Assembly (NCBI GenBank): GCA_035235625.1
Contig: CP141148.1
Span: forward strand, 14,385,057 to 14,449,056
Length of the DNA: 64,000 bases
Origin: Saururus chinensis
Lineage: Eukaryota; Streptophyta; Magnoliopsida; Piperales; Saururaceae
Direction of reading: 5' to 3'
Shown: positions 11,809-22,875 of the stretch, piece by piece
Layout of the letters: every line of letters begins with the position of its first letter
Position numbering within the stretch: the first letter of the stretch is position 1
The notes under the pieces: model-generated
Database searches by the model: none
What the model saw: only the letters and a program-made list of their open reading frames with translations
Told to the model about the DNA's origin: nothing
Translations under genes and position numbers: made by a program

Positions 11809-13240
11809 TGATAAGTATGAAATCTATATCTATTTTATATGCCTTTTTACCTTATTTGCTAGTATAGATTAGGTTAATTTAGAGTTAATTATGGTTTATT
11901 TAGATTAAGATAGATATTAGTATTTTAGTTTAATTATTAATGATTTTGTAGTTATTAGTTGTTTAGACATGTATTTAAATCAAGATGGAATTTTAGTTAC
12001 TTTCTACATGTCTAAAGTATGATATTTTATGTTTTGTAGGTAAAGCGCGCTTATCGAAGTACTTGGACGATGTTTGAAATGATTAAAAATAGTCTTCACG
12101 TGCTTTAAAGTGATTTGGACAACTTTTCGGAGTTATAAACAAGTTCGAAATTAATATCGACACGAAGGAAAGCTTAATGAACAAAATATGAACTATCCAG
12201 GAAAACTGTCCAGATTGCAGAAACACTGTAGCCGATCAAACGGGGTCACTTACCAATCGATCGGGATAACATGAATTCAGACAAAAATACAGTTCAAGCG
12301 TTCGAACGGGCATGCAGGGCGATCGAACGGCATAATATGCAGTTTCCTTGTTTGACCCAAATTTCAATCCTTTTCATATTGGACTTCTTCCTACGGAACT
12401 TATGCCTATAAAAAGACATATTTGGCTTAAAATTGGGGGATTCCAGTAGATTTTCTGAAGAGAAAAAAAAAGAAGAAGATGGAAGAGAACTCAAAGCTTT
12501 TAATGGAGATTCAAGTGCTTTCTTCTACAATGGAAGGCTAGACTTTTCTTTTACTTAAGAGTTAATGAAGCTATAGATAAGTTTCAGTTTCTTTTCTTTT
12601 TAATTTAGATCTCAGTTGTGAATGATGACAATTGTATGATATGGATTTCCTTTTTAATGGAAGAGCTTTTAATGTTTATTCAAGTCTATGTTGATTTATT
12701 GTCTTGTAGATGATAGATTGATATGGTTTTGATATTTGCATCGATTCTAATTTCTGTGATTTAGATGAGATGGTCATACAATAGTTTTAATGTTCAGTTA
12801 ATTAATGACTTAGATGAGTTATACTAAGATTAGACGGGTCATGCCTATAGCTAGTTTAGTGTAGATGATTCGTGCTATTGTTGAAGATAGTTCATGCCAT
12901 AGAAGTTAATTAATAATTCTTTTTGAAGTAATTCTAGCTTGTAGCTGAGAATACTTGTTCATATTCACACTAGATTTAGATTAAAAGTTAAGAAATTATT
13001 ATGGTTCTATAGTGGATTCAATTTCCTAAGTAAATTCCATCGAATTAATCTCTTGCTTTTAAACTAGTTGATTTCTTTCTTTTGCTTAATTTAAGTTTAA
13101 GTTTGTTTTAGTTTTTAATCAGCAAATTCCTCTTTAGATTTAGTAATAATTCATCCGTCCCTGAGGTTCAACAACCCTTAAATACTTATCCTAGTACAAT
13201 TACCTTGTACACTTGCAAAGGGTTTAATTATAAACGATCA
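11809..13240 (+). mobile_element. Solo LTR, family 2 (copy 1), TSD TGCAT
   Basis: A 1432-base unit, TGATAAGTATG...AAACGATCA, bounded by TG and CA and flanked by identical 5-mers TGCAT (11804-11808 and 13241-13245). It is nearly the same as the unit at 26377-27797. A TATA box (TATAAAA, 12417-12423) with purine-rich downstream sequence suggests + orientation. There is no internal domain, PBS or second LTR, so it is a solo LTR left by LTR-LTR recombination. It interrupts the gag of the older Copia element. Upstream of the TATA box it carries four variant GATCGATC palindromes (12229-12335). Confidence 0.92.
12229..12345 (+). repeat. GATCGATC-type palindrome cassette in solo LTR 1
   Basis: Four sites in two pairs: CGATCAAACG / AATCGATCGG (12233-12264) and GTTCGAACGG / GATCGAACGG (12299-12330). 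The second pair is separated by GCATGCAGGGC. The same cassette, with perfect GATCGATC cores, is in the sister copy at 26783-26890. It appears in reverse complement in the unrelated family 1 LTRs. Confidence 0.7.
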
Positions 13241-13245
13241 TGCAT

Positions 13246-14730
13246 ACACTCTTTTATCCGACAAAGAAAGGATATTGGAACATGACCATTTATGTTTATG
13301 CGCACTTATGTTTATATGATTCCATTAGTCACGTATTGACCATGCCTCATGCATGATATGGTTGTTATTAGCATGAATACTTATGCTTGCACATACTTAG
13401 CATTGCTCACATATGAATCATGCCAATACATTATGAAAATGATTTGTTAAGTCATGATTAACTGTGTTTAACCTTGATTAGCCATTGGGTGCCATAGGTT
13501 TTTAGATTAGTTGTATTGGATATTTGAATGAATTAGTTTTCCATCTAATGGGCGGGGTTTTTTGTTCAATGAGCAGGGTTTTCTATCCCGAAAGGGAGGG
13601 TTTCCCCCCCGAGAGAGTAAGGTGGAATGCTATAATGAGAAAAATATTGAGACTTCTGGAGCGAGCTCCAAGCTGGTTTGTCTGTGTGTACCGGCTAACC
13701 AAGGGCACTTCTAGTTATGATTTTTCAAACTTCTTAGGACTTCCCTCTTAGCATTTTGAGGGTGAGTAAGATGCTTAGGCATTTCCTTCTTAAGAATGTG
13801 AGAGTGAGTAGGATTGGTATCTTTGGGTATCAAGATTTCTCTATCATGAGACATTCATCGTGCTTATGTACACAAGGTTTGTGTATGGATTATAATGCTT
13901 ATGTTTACACATGTTGTGTATAGATTACGACACTTAATAATGCAGGATGGGTATAGATTGAGATACTATATCATGCATGAGGTGTATGGTTTATGATACT
14001 TGATCATGCAGGATGTGTATGGTTTGTAATTATTGATTATGCAGGATATGTATGGATTATAATACTTGAATACACAGGTTGTGTGTGTGGATTATGATAT
14101 ATTGAGCCATCTTGCATAGGTTATGATTATGAGTTGTGATGCATCAATGAGATGTTTGCACAGGTTTTGTGTAAGGGAATTGATGTGCTCTTGTGTTGTT
14201 AACACTAGTTTGCATGAGGTTTACATTATGCATCCTAAAGATTATATTTTGGTGTTAATGTGAGCTTTATATTTTCAAACTTTTACTAAGCAAATCTCAC
14301 CCTGTTTGTGTTCTTTTGGGGGTGTATGGTTGTGCCACGCATGTGCTTATGATTATCTATTTTACAAGCATGGAGGTGAGTAGATGCACATGGAGTGGGG
14401 ATAGATTTTATATGTTTTGGGATAGACTTTATGCTTAATTTTGATGTAACTTGTGACCTTTAAATATGTTATGGGAGAGCCTTAATTGTTGACATAGACT
14501 TTTGTGTTTGCCTTTTCGATGCTTGAGACTCCTTAGATGTTTTATGAGATTATGTAGATATGTATTGACTAAGAGACTTTAATTAATTTCTTTTAACTTT
14601 CATTAATTCTTCTGTACAAAGGGAGTCTTGTGTACTTCAATCTAGCCCAATTTTGTGTTAGTATTCACTTCGTCGCGTCTTCCATATCTCTCTTTGCTCG
14701 AGTTTAGGTCAAGGGGGCATGGTAGAGCAT
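13246..14730 (-). repeat. Antisense LTR-like fragment (relative of family 1)
   Basis: Read on the minus strand, this stretch resembles parts of the family 1 solo LTRs: repeated 'CATACACATCCTGCATGATCAA' blocks like the 'CATGCATGGATGTATCTCTAACATAC' repeats, and a 'GGGTGAGAT..AGT' plus GTGGCACAACC block near 14300-14335 like their 'GGGGTGAGT' region. The first about 25 bases and last about 30 bases may still be Copia gag. Ends and TSD could not be found. A 75-codon open frame at 13524-13751 has no recognisable content. Confidence 0.45.
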
Positions 14731-14814
14731 GACAGTGTGTACTAGAATTGCAGCCAAAAGGGGCATATGAAGGACTACAAAGCCCCTAAAAAGGATAATT
14801 AAAGAGGTAAAAAC
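14731..14814 (+). pseudogene. Copia gag zinc-knuckle remnant
   Basis: A NCSQKGHMKDYKAPKK reading starts near 14750. This is the second half of a CCHC zinc knuckle (CxxCxxxGHxxxxC) with the last Cys read as Tyr, and the first Cys is lost next to a stop. Its position between gag and protease fits Copia order. The downstream protease part resumes at 18076 after the solo LTR. Confidence 0.45.
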
Positions 14815-17800
14815 TGTCACGCCCCGGCGATGCCCGACCCGAGCTGAACCCGGTCCAAGGGCCGGTCAAGCGCGCGGGGGCGACGAAGTGAACATTGAGA
14901 AAACGATCTAGCGGAAGACTTAACCCTAACCACGGGCGATTAACAGCAACACGAAGTGCGCACAATCCTTTGAGCAAGAGTAAATAAAAGGGAAGAAAAA
15001 GGTGTTGCTTATCACAAAGTAAACAACAATCTCAAACCCACAAACTTAGTTAAGTAAAGCCCACACCGGCTCAAAATAAGTCATAATCATCACAACTGTA
15101 GTATATGACATAAATCCAAAACAAGAACCCTACACAAAGGTTTGAACATAAAGCATGAAACAAACGCAGGTAAGTCACTCAACGATCTCCATCATCACAC
15201 CCAAGCTACCTCTGACCTTTCCTCAAAGAGGCAATCCTGTCCGTCTGCGTGTCGCACCACGCAGCCCCAAATCAAAACACAAAAGAGGGGTGAGTTTTAA
15301 CACTCAGCAATGGTTTTAATATCACTAACAATGTTGAAAATACGATAGCATGGCGATATAGTCTTTCAAAAACAACGATGTACAAGGTGTATCACTTTCT
15401 GATCACATATTTACATCACTTATACACTGCATAACATCATAACTCAAACATGCATGGATGTATCTCTAGCATACAAATTTCCACATGCATTCACATCATA
15501 ACCAATCCCGCATGGACGTATCTCTAACATACGTATTCCCACATATATAATGTCATCACAACCAATCCCGCATGGATGTATCTCTAACATACATATTCCA
15601 CATGCATAGTATCAAATCAAACTCCATCAAGGAGTAACCACACAATAATGTCACACAGACAGGAGCATAGACAAGGCCACGAAGGCGTGTCATGGTCCAA
15701 AATTCTACACAAGAATTCAAGAAAGATCGGGATTGTCAATCCATAATACTGCTCGCCCTGGACAATCCTGGCCAAGGATGTCCCATTCTCACACAGAGAA
15801 TCTAGAGCAGGGGTGTTCGCCCAGGGACATCTCTTGCGGAGGGAAGAGCCCGAGTTCTCACACAGAGAACCCTAGAACACGTGGTAGCGGGGTGCACACG
15901 GCATACCACACTGGATTCTCAGGGTCCAGATGACACACATAATAATATTCTCACATATCCGCAAGACAAGTACACAACTCGTCCCCACATCATTCCATTT
16001 AACAAGACTCAACCCGGGGAGTGCACTCGTTCCACACAGGAACTTCAATTTGTTCCACACAGGAACTTCAAATCAAAATATGTCCTTCCGGACCAATCAA
16101 TTTGCGATTAATCCACGACCGATCAACCCAGCACACAATTCCATCACATTGCATCCAATTGGTCAAATTCGATTAATCACGATGAAGCCTCAATTGGAAA
16201 TCCATTTTCATGATGCGTGAAGCATGGTACATGCGTGGGCAAAGCATACATGAATCCTAATCATGATAAGTGCTCTCACCAGCCCCTAATGCATCATTCA
16301 TGATCACAATCTTAAGCTTCAACATCATCATCTAACCCCACATGTGTGTGTGTCTAGAAGAAGCATTCCACAAAATGCATATCAACATGCTTGAAAATCA
16401 ACTCATTACCACACTACACATGTGAATCTCTATCCAAACATGAATTCCAGCGGAAATCATAGAAGAAGAATCGTTGAAATCATAGCTAGATTCAAAACTC
16501 AACCACAAAGGCTAAACACATGTAACATCACTCATTTTATCATTGAGTCATGGCATTCACCAACATTCACACACCATTAACCACAATCTATCATGACAAG
16601 TCAGTCCAACAATGATTGTAGTCCTACTGAAATATGCTTAACCAAAGGGAAACAACTATTCATAATTTCAAAATAACGATTCCAACATCATGCCACAAAA
16701 CATAAGTCATTCCACCATCTCTAAGCATATATCTCAACTCCATAAACTTAATATCATGCATTTCCAGTAGCCTAATATAGCTTAAAACACTCCACATTCA
16801 TATAAAATTGGCAAGCTAAAGTGGAATCACCAAAATAGGCATCATACACACAACATACAATTTTTCTGTGTAGCCGATCGATCGCCCTTCAGGCCGTTCG
16901 ATCGGTTACACGCAAAAATTTGAAATTTACAGTTCAGCCGATCGATCGCCCTGCAAGGCCGATCGATCGCCAACACGGCAGAACGATCATCTTCTTCCTT
17001 TCGCAAATCCAAACCGAAACACCATAGATAACACTTCAAATCCACATCTAACACCCTAATCATCATCAAAAGTCCTCCTTGACTTCCAGAATATGAAACC
17101 AAACCATAATAATGCAAAACCCTAAGAAATCGGGATTAAATAATTCCATTTTCTAATCTTACCATTAACACACTAAATCAAGCAAACCATTTCGAAATAA
17201 GCCAACAATGAAGAGTTTTACCATGGACAAATAGAGATTTTGAAGACCCATTACCTCAGCACTTGATTAAGCTCGGATTGAAGAGTCACCCTTCTTGAAA
17301 TCCTTGAAAACACAATGAGTTTGAATCAAACACCAATAGAAATCGATTTACTTAAGAAATCCCTAATTAAACCTTAGATCTAGGGCTTGTTGGTAGTAAA
17401 AATCGAATTTTGAATGTTAGGGTTTGTAGTAAAACACAAATCAGTAGCTTTTGATGGTTAAAAATGAATTGAATCAAGGGGAAAATGGTAGATTTGGAAG
17501 AAATTAAGAGAAAAGCCAAGGATTAGTGCTTAATTAGAGTAAGTTTACCTTAATCGGCTTCTAATTCGGGCCTAAGTGGGGATTAGGCCAGCCCTCCTTC
17601 CTTAGCCTATTCCCAAAAATGGAAATGGCTCTGGTTTGCCCTTTTATAGTAAGGGTTGGGGTATGCAAAGGTAAGTTTTGGGGTGTAAATATGAAAAGTA
17701 GGCTAAAAGTGGTTATTTTGCAAATTTAAGCACGAATTAAGCCTAATAAAATTCTGAAAATTTTTGTGTGACCTTAAGTATATGTCTAGGGTCATTTGAC

Positions 17801-18070
17801 ACAAAAATAAAAATTTTGACCGTGGGGCCCACAGGGGTCCCGCCAAAACCCTAATTTTTGGGAAAATAGTGAAAATTCCAAAAAATTCCAAAAATTCACA
17901 TTTGGTTTAAAATCACTTAAAACCACTAATATTGAAGTTAATTTTAGTTAAAACCATCACAAACACTATTTATTTACGAAATCACCGAATAAGATTAGAA
18001 AACACGTAAATCTCACGATAATCAATAATTAAAGAAAACCAAAACTGGTTTAAAGATGAGGGTCCTTACA
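14815..18070 (-). mobile_element. Solo LTR, family 1 (copy B), TSD AAAAC
   Basis: The 3256-base unit runs from TGTCACGCCCC to GGGTCCTTACA with perfect 5-base duplications AAAAC (14810-14814 and 18071-18075). It is collinear with copies A and C. The minus strand has a TATAAAA box (complement at 17642-17648), so transcription would run leftwards from about 17.6 kb. No gag-pol domain is inside. It sits between the gag and protease remnants of the host Copia element. The LTR contains short tandem blocks around 15430-15610 (unit about 60 bases, 'CATGGATGTATCTCTAACATACATATTCC') and a palindrome cassette at 16868-16990. Confidence 0.93.
16868..16990 (-). repeat. GATCGATC-type palindrome cassette in solo LTR B
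   Basis: Four sites: CCGATCGATCGCCC, CGTTCGATCGG, CCGATCGATCGCCC and CCGATCGATCGCC, in two pairs separated by TTCAGG and TGCAAGG. In reverse complement the second pair closely matches the family 2 cassette (CAGGGCGATCGATCGGC). Confidence 0.75.
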
Positions 18071-18075
18071 AAAAC

Positions 18076-18750
18076 ATTGTCAATCTTATCAATGATTATG
18101 ATACTCAATGTATGTTATTATCTCTTGAATCTCATTGTGAGTCATGAGTGTGTCATTCCATGCTACATCTAAAAGGGAATTGTATGATAGTTCTTACAAA
18201 CAAGTGGGAATGGTAGGGGTCGAAGGATATTGATCTTGTTTTTTTTAAGACTATGTTTATGGAAAGCAAGAAAAATGTAACTTTACTAAAGTAGTTCAAG
18301 AGAGAAAATTAGAATGTCTAGAGTTGGTGCTTACTAAAGTATGGGAATCCTCTCTGGCACCTTCTCATGGTGGTGATGTGTATTTTGTCATTTTTATTGA
18401 TTATGCTTCTAAGAAGTTATGAGTTTATTTCATAAAGATTAAGTATGATATATTTGATGTCTTCGTGAAGTGAATAGCCCATGTAGAAAATGAGACGGGT
18501 TTGAAATTTAAATATTTTAAATCTAATAATGGGGCAAAGTACTATGGTAGGAAGTTTCAATCCTTCAGTGATAAGAATGGGATTAGGAAACTCTTGACTA
18601 CACCGAGAAAGCCCAAACAGAATAGTGTGGCAGAGCAGATGAATGCGACTATCTTGGAGCGTGATAGGAGCATGTAGGTTTATTCTAGTTTGTTGGCTTT
18701 GGACATGCAATCAACACAGTGTACTTGCTCAACAAGTTCTCATTGTACTT
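18076..18750 (+). pseudogene. Copia protease and integrase remnant
   Basis: Just after the solo LTR, 'LLSLESHCESW' followed by a shifted 'SxxFHxTS'-type stretch (18110-18190) fits the region before and around the Copia aspartic protease (family: ESWVLDSGASFHAT); the catalytic DSG is not readable. From about 18360 the integrase core is clear: VYFVIFIDYASKKLWVYFIK, then VENETGLKFK, SNNGAKYYG (family SDNGGEY) and KQNSVAEQMNATILERDRSM (family QQNGVAERMNRTI). The catalytic D of the DNG motif is read as N, and stops are present at 18420, 18472 and 18675. It ends where the LTR-like segment starts. Confidence 0.85.
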
Positions 18751-18752
18751 CT

Positions 18753-20157
18753 TGGCAGGAAGTTTTCCAAATTTTAACTTTCACAAGCCTTTGAACTAGA
18801 ACCCAAGCTAGGTAATTAAGTATTATATTAGGTTAAACTACAAGGGTAAAATAGTAATGTCATAGTCTTTGGGAGTTTTCCCTAGCCTAAAACTTAGTCC
18901 AGGCACTCTACATACTCTCTTGGTCATTTAGTAAACTTTACAAAAAAATTTGACGATTTTAACCCCTTGAACCAGACCTAGTTCAGTCCCTTTTGTTTTT
19001 TTAAACCAAACCAGTTGGACCTAGGCCAAACTCAAGTCGACAAGGTCCTAGCCCCCATACTCGGACCCGACCCAATGACCCACTTTGCTGGTTGTCCTCC
19101 CCCTGATCGGGCTTGCTAGCCTTTGGCGGCACCTCCCATGGCTGTGATGGTGGGGCAAGGGCCAGGCCTGATTACGTTGGCCTTGGCCTTGGTGTTGTCG
19201 AGGGGCCAAAATGCCATCCCTTTTTTTTAACATAGAAGCTAGCCAAGGCTAGCACTGTGGTGGTCGCCATGATAGGAATATGGACCAAGGTCTACTGCTT
19301 AGCTGTTGTCCTGTGATTGCAGGAGCATTGGTTCCTCCTCTGGCCACGCCCAGAGCCAAAATAGCTCCGGTTGTCTCTGTAACTAGCGCCATGGATGCGA
19401 GGGGGTGCCTGGCCCTCGCGGCCATGGCTGAAGCAATAATTGGTCAACATGCATTGCGGGTTTTGTGGCCATGGTCAGCCCGACCAGCTCAATCCGCCTA
19501 TTTGCCGCATGCAACTCTACCCTCCCCCAAGCCTTTAAACATTAATTTCTATCAAAATCTCATAATTAAACATATATCACAAAAAATTAATTATAAACCA
19601 TATAAAATTAGTGTTAATGAACGATCTTACCTCATCATTTCTCCAATCTTCATGCTCATTTCACCCTTCATGGCCAAAAAACTCCACCTCCGGCAGCTCC
19701 CTTTCTCTTCTTTGTCCTAAAGGCCAAAAGCTCCCTTTAAGAAGCCCTAGATGGTCTTATATAATTAATTAGAATTACATTCATAATCCCCCAAGGAGTT
19801 TGGGCCAACTCAACCTCCATTTGGCAACTAAATGGGGCCTCCTAATTCCATTTCTGTCACTTTAGTTAATCAGACCCATAGAGCGAATGAAATGACCCAT
19901 TTGGACATTTAGTTTGGGTAAATGGGCCCCACACACGATGTTTAACTTCGAATGTCCATATCTCTTTTATACTAACTCTGATCTATGCATTCTTTGTGGT
20001 ATTTCAAAGCTCTTCACATCTGCTTTCTAATCACATTCGTCTCGGCTTTAAATTCTATCTATTTAGGAAGTTATTTAAATGATAAAGTCAAGGTTTCAAA
20101 CACACTATTTTCTACATGGTCAAGTTTAGAAACCTAAAAAAATCCCAGATATTACCA
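18753..20157 (+). mobile_element. LTR-like insertion in the Copia element (family 3, copy G)
   Basis: This segment separates the Copia integrase and RT remnants, so it is inserted. Its right part (19920-20155) matches the right part of 54222-57049: 'TTAACTTCGAA', 'CATATCTC', 'TTCTTKGTGGYRTTTCRAAGCTCTT', and the terminal 'AAAAATCCCRGAYRTTAC' block. A start at TGGCAGGAAG (18753) is supported by a weak match to the other copy's 'TGTCAGGGCC'. No convincing TSD is seen (CTTCT left). An open frame at 19280-19720 lies wholly within it and has no family similarity I know. Confidence 0.6.
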
Positions 20158-20334
20158 ATTATGTACTTTTGTGTTGACATTTTTTGGGCATGTTAAGCCT
20201 TGTTTTATAACTTCTAAGATTATGTAAATTGATTGAAAGTTACTCGTTTGTGCATGGTTGATCTTGGCCCACTTTGAACTTGAATTGATGGAATTCCAAC
20301 TTTTAATTTCATGTAAAAATTTGGGTCATCACTC

Positions 20335-21490
20335 ATCTTGTGTGGGAGCATGCCATGGATATGAAATGGAGTCAGTGATCTCAAACAAAACTTGTGAACT
20401 TGTTATGTTGCCCAAAGGGAAGAAAACTCTTCACTAAAAGTGGATCTACTTGCTGAAGAAAGAAGCCAATGGAAGCAAGCAGTACAAGGCAAGGCTTGTG
20501 GTAAAAGTTTTGAGCAACAACATGGGGTATATTTTATAGAGATATTTTCATCCATTGTCAAAATCTGCACAATCAGGACTATCTTGAGTTTTGTAGTAGT
20601 TTAAGACTTACATCTAGAGTAGTTAGATGTGAAGACAATATTTCTACATGGAGTCTTAGATAAAGAAATCTATATGCATAAGCCACTTGGGTATGTTGTG
20701 ACAGGAAAGGAGAATTTGGTGTATAGGTTGAAGAGGAGCTTGTATGGCTTGAAACAGTCTTCCATTGGCCAAATACTTTAAACTTTCTAAGGATCAAGCC
20801 TCATTTAGTTCAGATGAGTGGAAACCCATGGTAGGTGTGCCCTATGCCTCAATAGTTGGAAGTTTTACGTATGACATGCACCATGGTCGACATTGCTTTT
20901 GTAGTGGGAGTAGTAGCCCAATACATGAGTGAATTACGTAAAGAACACTGATAGATGGTAAAGTGGATTATGAAGTATCTTAAGGGTTACTTCAAGGATA
21001 GCTCTCTTTTGGCAGGATAGAGGTAAAGTTGCAAGGGTATGTGGACTCAAATCTATCAAGAGACTTTGATAGTAGGAAGAGCACAACTGGGTATGTTTTT
21101 ACATTAGTTGGTGATGTTGTTCATTGGCAATCACAACTACAAAAGATGGTGATAGTGTCTTCCAAAGAGGCAAAATACGTTGCAACAATAGAGGTGGGCA
21201 AGGTAATGGTTGTGTTGAAGGTATTCTTGAAAGAAATAGGCAAGGAAAATAATGAATGTTGGTTGTACTCATACATCTAAAGTGTTATTTACCTTGCAAA
21301 GAATGCAATATTTCATTTGAGGACAAAATATATTGACATCAAGTATCATTTTATTAGATCACTTGTGGAAGAAGAACAACTTCGGCTTGAGAAGAACCAC
21401 AACAAGGAGAACCTTATGGACATGTTGACTAAAGTGGTTACCATAGTGAAGCTGAGTACTTTCTCAGCTTTGATTGGTCTTCATTGATTG
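20335..21490 (+). pseudogene. Copia reverse transcriptase and RNase H remnant
   Basis: The RT start reads as 'EMESVISNKTCELVMLPKGKKTLH' in pieces, followed by 'KEANGSKQYKARLVVK' (20440-20510) and 'GVYFIEIFSSIVKICTIRT', the RT N-terminal signature of Copia. Internal RT, including the YVDD box, is deleted after about 20770. RNase H is readable at 21029-21280: YVDSNLSRDFDSRKSTTGYVF, then WQSQLQKMVIVSSKEAKYVA, with the 'KYIDIKYHFIR' block at about 21325-21360 and 'LMDMLTKV' at about 21412. Stops and frameshifts are frequent. The deletion of most of the RT is independent of the nested insertions. Confidence 0.88.
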
Positions 21491-21598
21491 TAGACTGATG
21501 TTTGTCAAACAAAATTACTCTATTTGCTAAAGAATGACTTGAAGATTGTTGAGTTTAAGTGGGAGATTATTTGAAGGAAGATGAAGTCCGACGAGTCT

Positions 21599-21612
21599 CC
21601 CAAGTGGGAGAT
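21599..21612 (+). promoter_or_regulatory. Copia polypurine tract
   Basis: CCCAAGTGGGAGAT lies directly before the TG of the 3' LTR, the standard Copia plus-strand priming tract. A second copy of AAGTGGGAGATT occurs at about 21558, so this region was locally duplicated. Confidence 0.7.
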
Positions 21613-22240
21613 TGTGAAAGAGTGTGGAAGATTGTTTGGAATTATGTGATTGATTGCTAGCATTATCCAATCATTGGTAAAGGTATTGGAAGTTTACTTG
21701 AGATGTGCGATCAATCGCTAGCATTGGGCAATCGATTAGTAAAGCTATTAGAAGTTGAGTCGAAGATAATGATCGATCACCAAATGCAAGTGATTGATTG
21801 ATAAAGTTACTGGATGATGAATCTAGTCAATTGTCGAGCTAAAATGATCAATTGAAGTGATCGATCACTAGGAGCAGGCGATCGATTGGTCGATGACTAG
21901 AAATGTGGTTTGCTCCAATTCAGCCTCCTTCTGATTAGCCGCTCACAATTTTATTCTTCAAATAGCCATATACAGGCTTGTATGTCCCTTGGTGTATTTA
22001 AGGGCTCTTAGAATGCTAGGGGGTTTGGTTAAAGCATTGTACAAGCTTATGGCTTTAGGAGTTTAGAGGGTTTGAGAGCTTCATGCTTATAATCTTCTCC
22101 TTTGTATTTTTTTTAATTAATAGTAGATTTGTGTATGATGGGTGGACGTTAACACTTTGCTAAACAACCTTAAATCTCGTGTGCTCTCTTGTTGCGCTTG
22201 TATATTGTTGTGGATCTTGTGTTATGTTTTTTTTCTAACA
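21613..22240 (+). repeat. 3' LTR of the Copia element
   Basis: TGTGAAAGAGTGTGGAAG to TTTCTAACA, aligned with the 5' LTR at 10668-11306. It is richer in intact paired sites than the 5' LTR, for example GATCGATCAC and GCGATCGATTGG about 20 bases apart near 21858-21890. Confidence 0.85.
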
Positions 22241-22526
22241 ACAACAACCCTATATTTGCCTCACTCCATTCAATTCCCCACTACAGTAATTTCCTAATCA
22301 CAACCGATCAATCTTTTTATAAGTCTCACATCCATTTCCTCTCCCTTTACTTGACTTTGGTCTCCAGATTTTGATCTCTTCCTTTGTCTCTCGCTCTTAT
22401 CTTTGTTTCCTCTTCTTTATTTTGTGAATGCGGTCTGTCCATTGGACAATGAAAAGTCATAATAAACAATGAAGAGTTGCATTACTTGCATAAATAAGTC
22501 AAAATATATAACGAAAAGTCACAAAA
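22241..22526. other. Short spacer between the Copia element and the MULE
   Basis: Pyrimidine-rich non-coding DNA with no gene seen. Its last nine bases before the MULE (TTACTCGAA, 22527-22535) form the left target duplication. Confidence 0.5.
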
Positions 22527-22535
22527 TTACTCGAA

Positions 22536-22875
22536 GGGAAAATTATTAAAATAATAATTAAAAAAAATATTTACCAAAATATACCACTTTGGGAAATATT
22601 TCCCAAAGTGGTGTTCCTTTTTGCCACGCAGGCGCCAGCGTGATTTTTTTTTAAGTTGATTTCGTCGTTTAGAACGACGAAATTGGTTTAAATACGATTT
22701 CGTCATTCTAAACGATGGAACCTTTTATTACTTGACCCGGTTTCGTCGTTCAGAACGATGAAATCAACTTAAGCTGATTTCATCGTTCTAAACGATGAAA
22801 CTCCCGCACTTATCCCTTTTTGCCCTTTGGTCTCGCCTACAACACTAATTTCGTCGTTTAGAACGACGAAATCAT
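22536..22875 (+). repeat. Left TIR of the MULE with five tandem palindromes
   Basis: An outer AT-rich part (22536-22610) is followed by a GC-rich box (TTGCCACGCAGGCGCCAGCG). Then come five palindromes of half-site TTTCGTCGTT and its complement at 22659-22683, 22696-22721, 22740-22765, 22776-22801 and 22847-22873. Compared with the right arm it lacks two palindrome units between 'CTCCCGCACTT' and 'TGGTCTCG'. An extra short inverted repeat (CCACTTTGGGAAA / TTTCCCAAAGTGG, 22586-22611) is only in this arm. Confidence 0.92.

Larger units (their letters stand above)
10668..22240 (+). mobile_element. Old Ty1/Copia retrotransposon, heavily nested
   Basis: Two related LTRs (10668-11306 and 21613-22240) enclose remnants in the canonical Copia order: gag, gag zinc knuckle, protease, integrase, RT, RNase H, polypurine tract. 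The 11.6 kb length is more than twice that of a usual Copia element because later insertions sit inside it: solo LTRs at 11809-13240 and 14815-18070 with perfect 5-bp TSDs, an antisense LTR-like piece at about 13.27-14.7 kb, and an LTR-like segment at about 18.75-20.16 kb. All coding parts carry stops and frameshifts. The LTRs differ by many substitutions and indels and no TSD is readable (CCAAT left, ACAAC right), so the insertion is ancient. Confidence 0.88.

Noticed and set aside
19280-19720. 146-codon plus-strand open frame
   Set aside because: It lies wholly inside an LTR-like segment, shows no domain, and contains composition shifts (GC-rich then AT-rich) typical of chance frames.
22189-22374. 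Open frame crossing the end of the Copia 3' LTR
   Set aside because: It spans the LTR boundary and has no domain; a chance frame.
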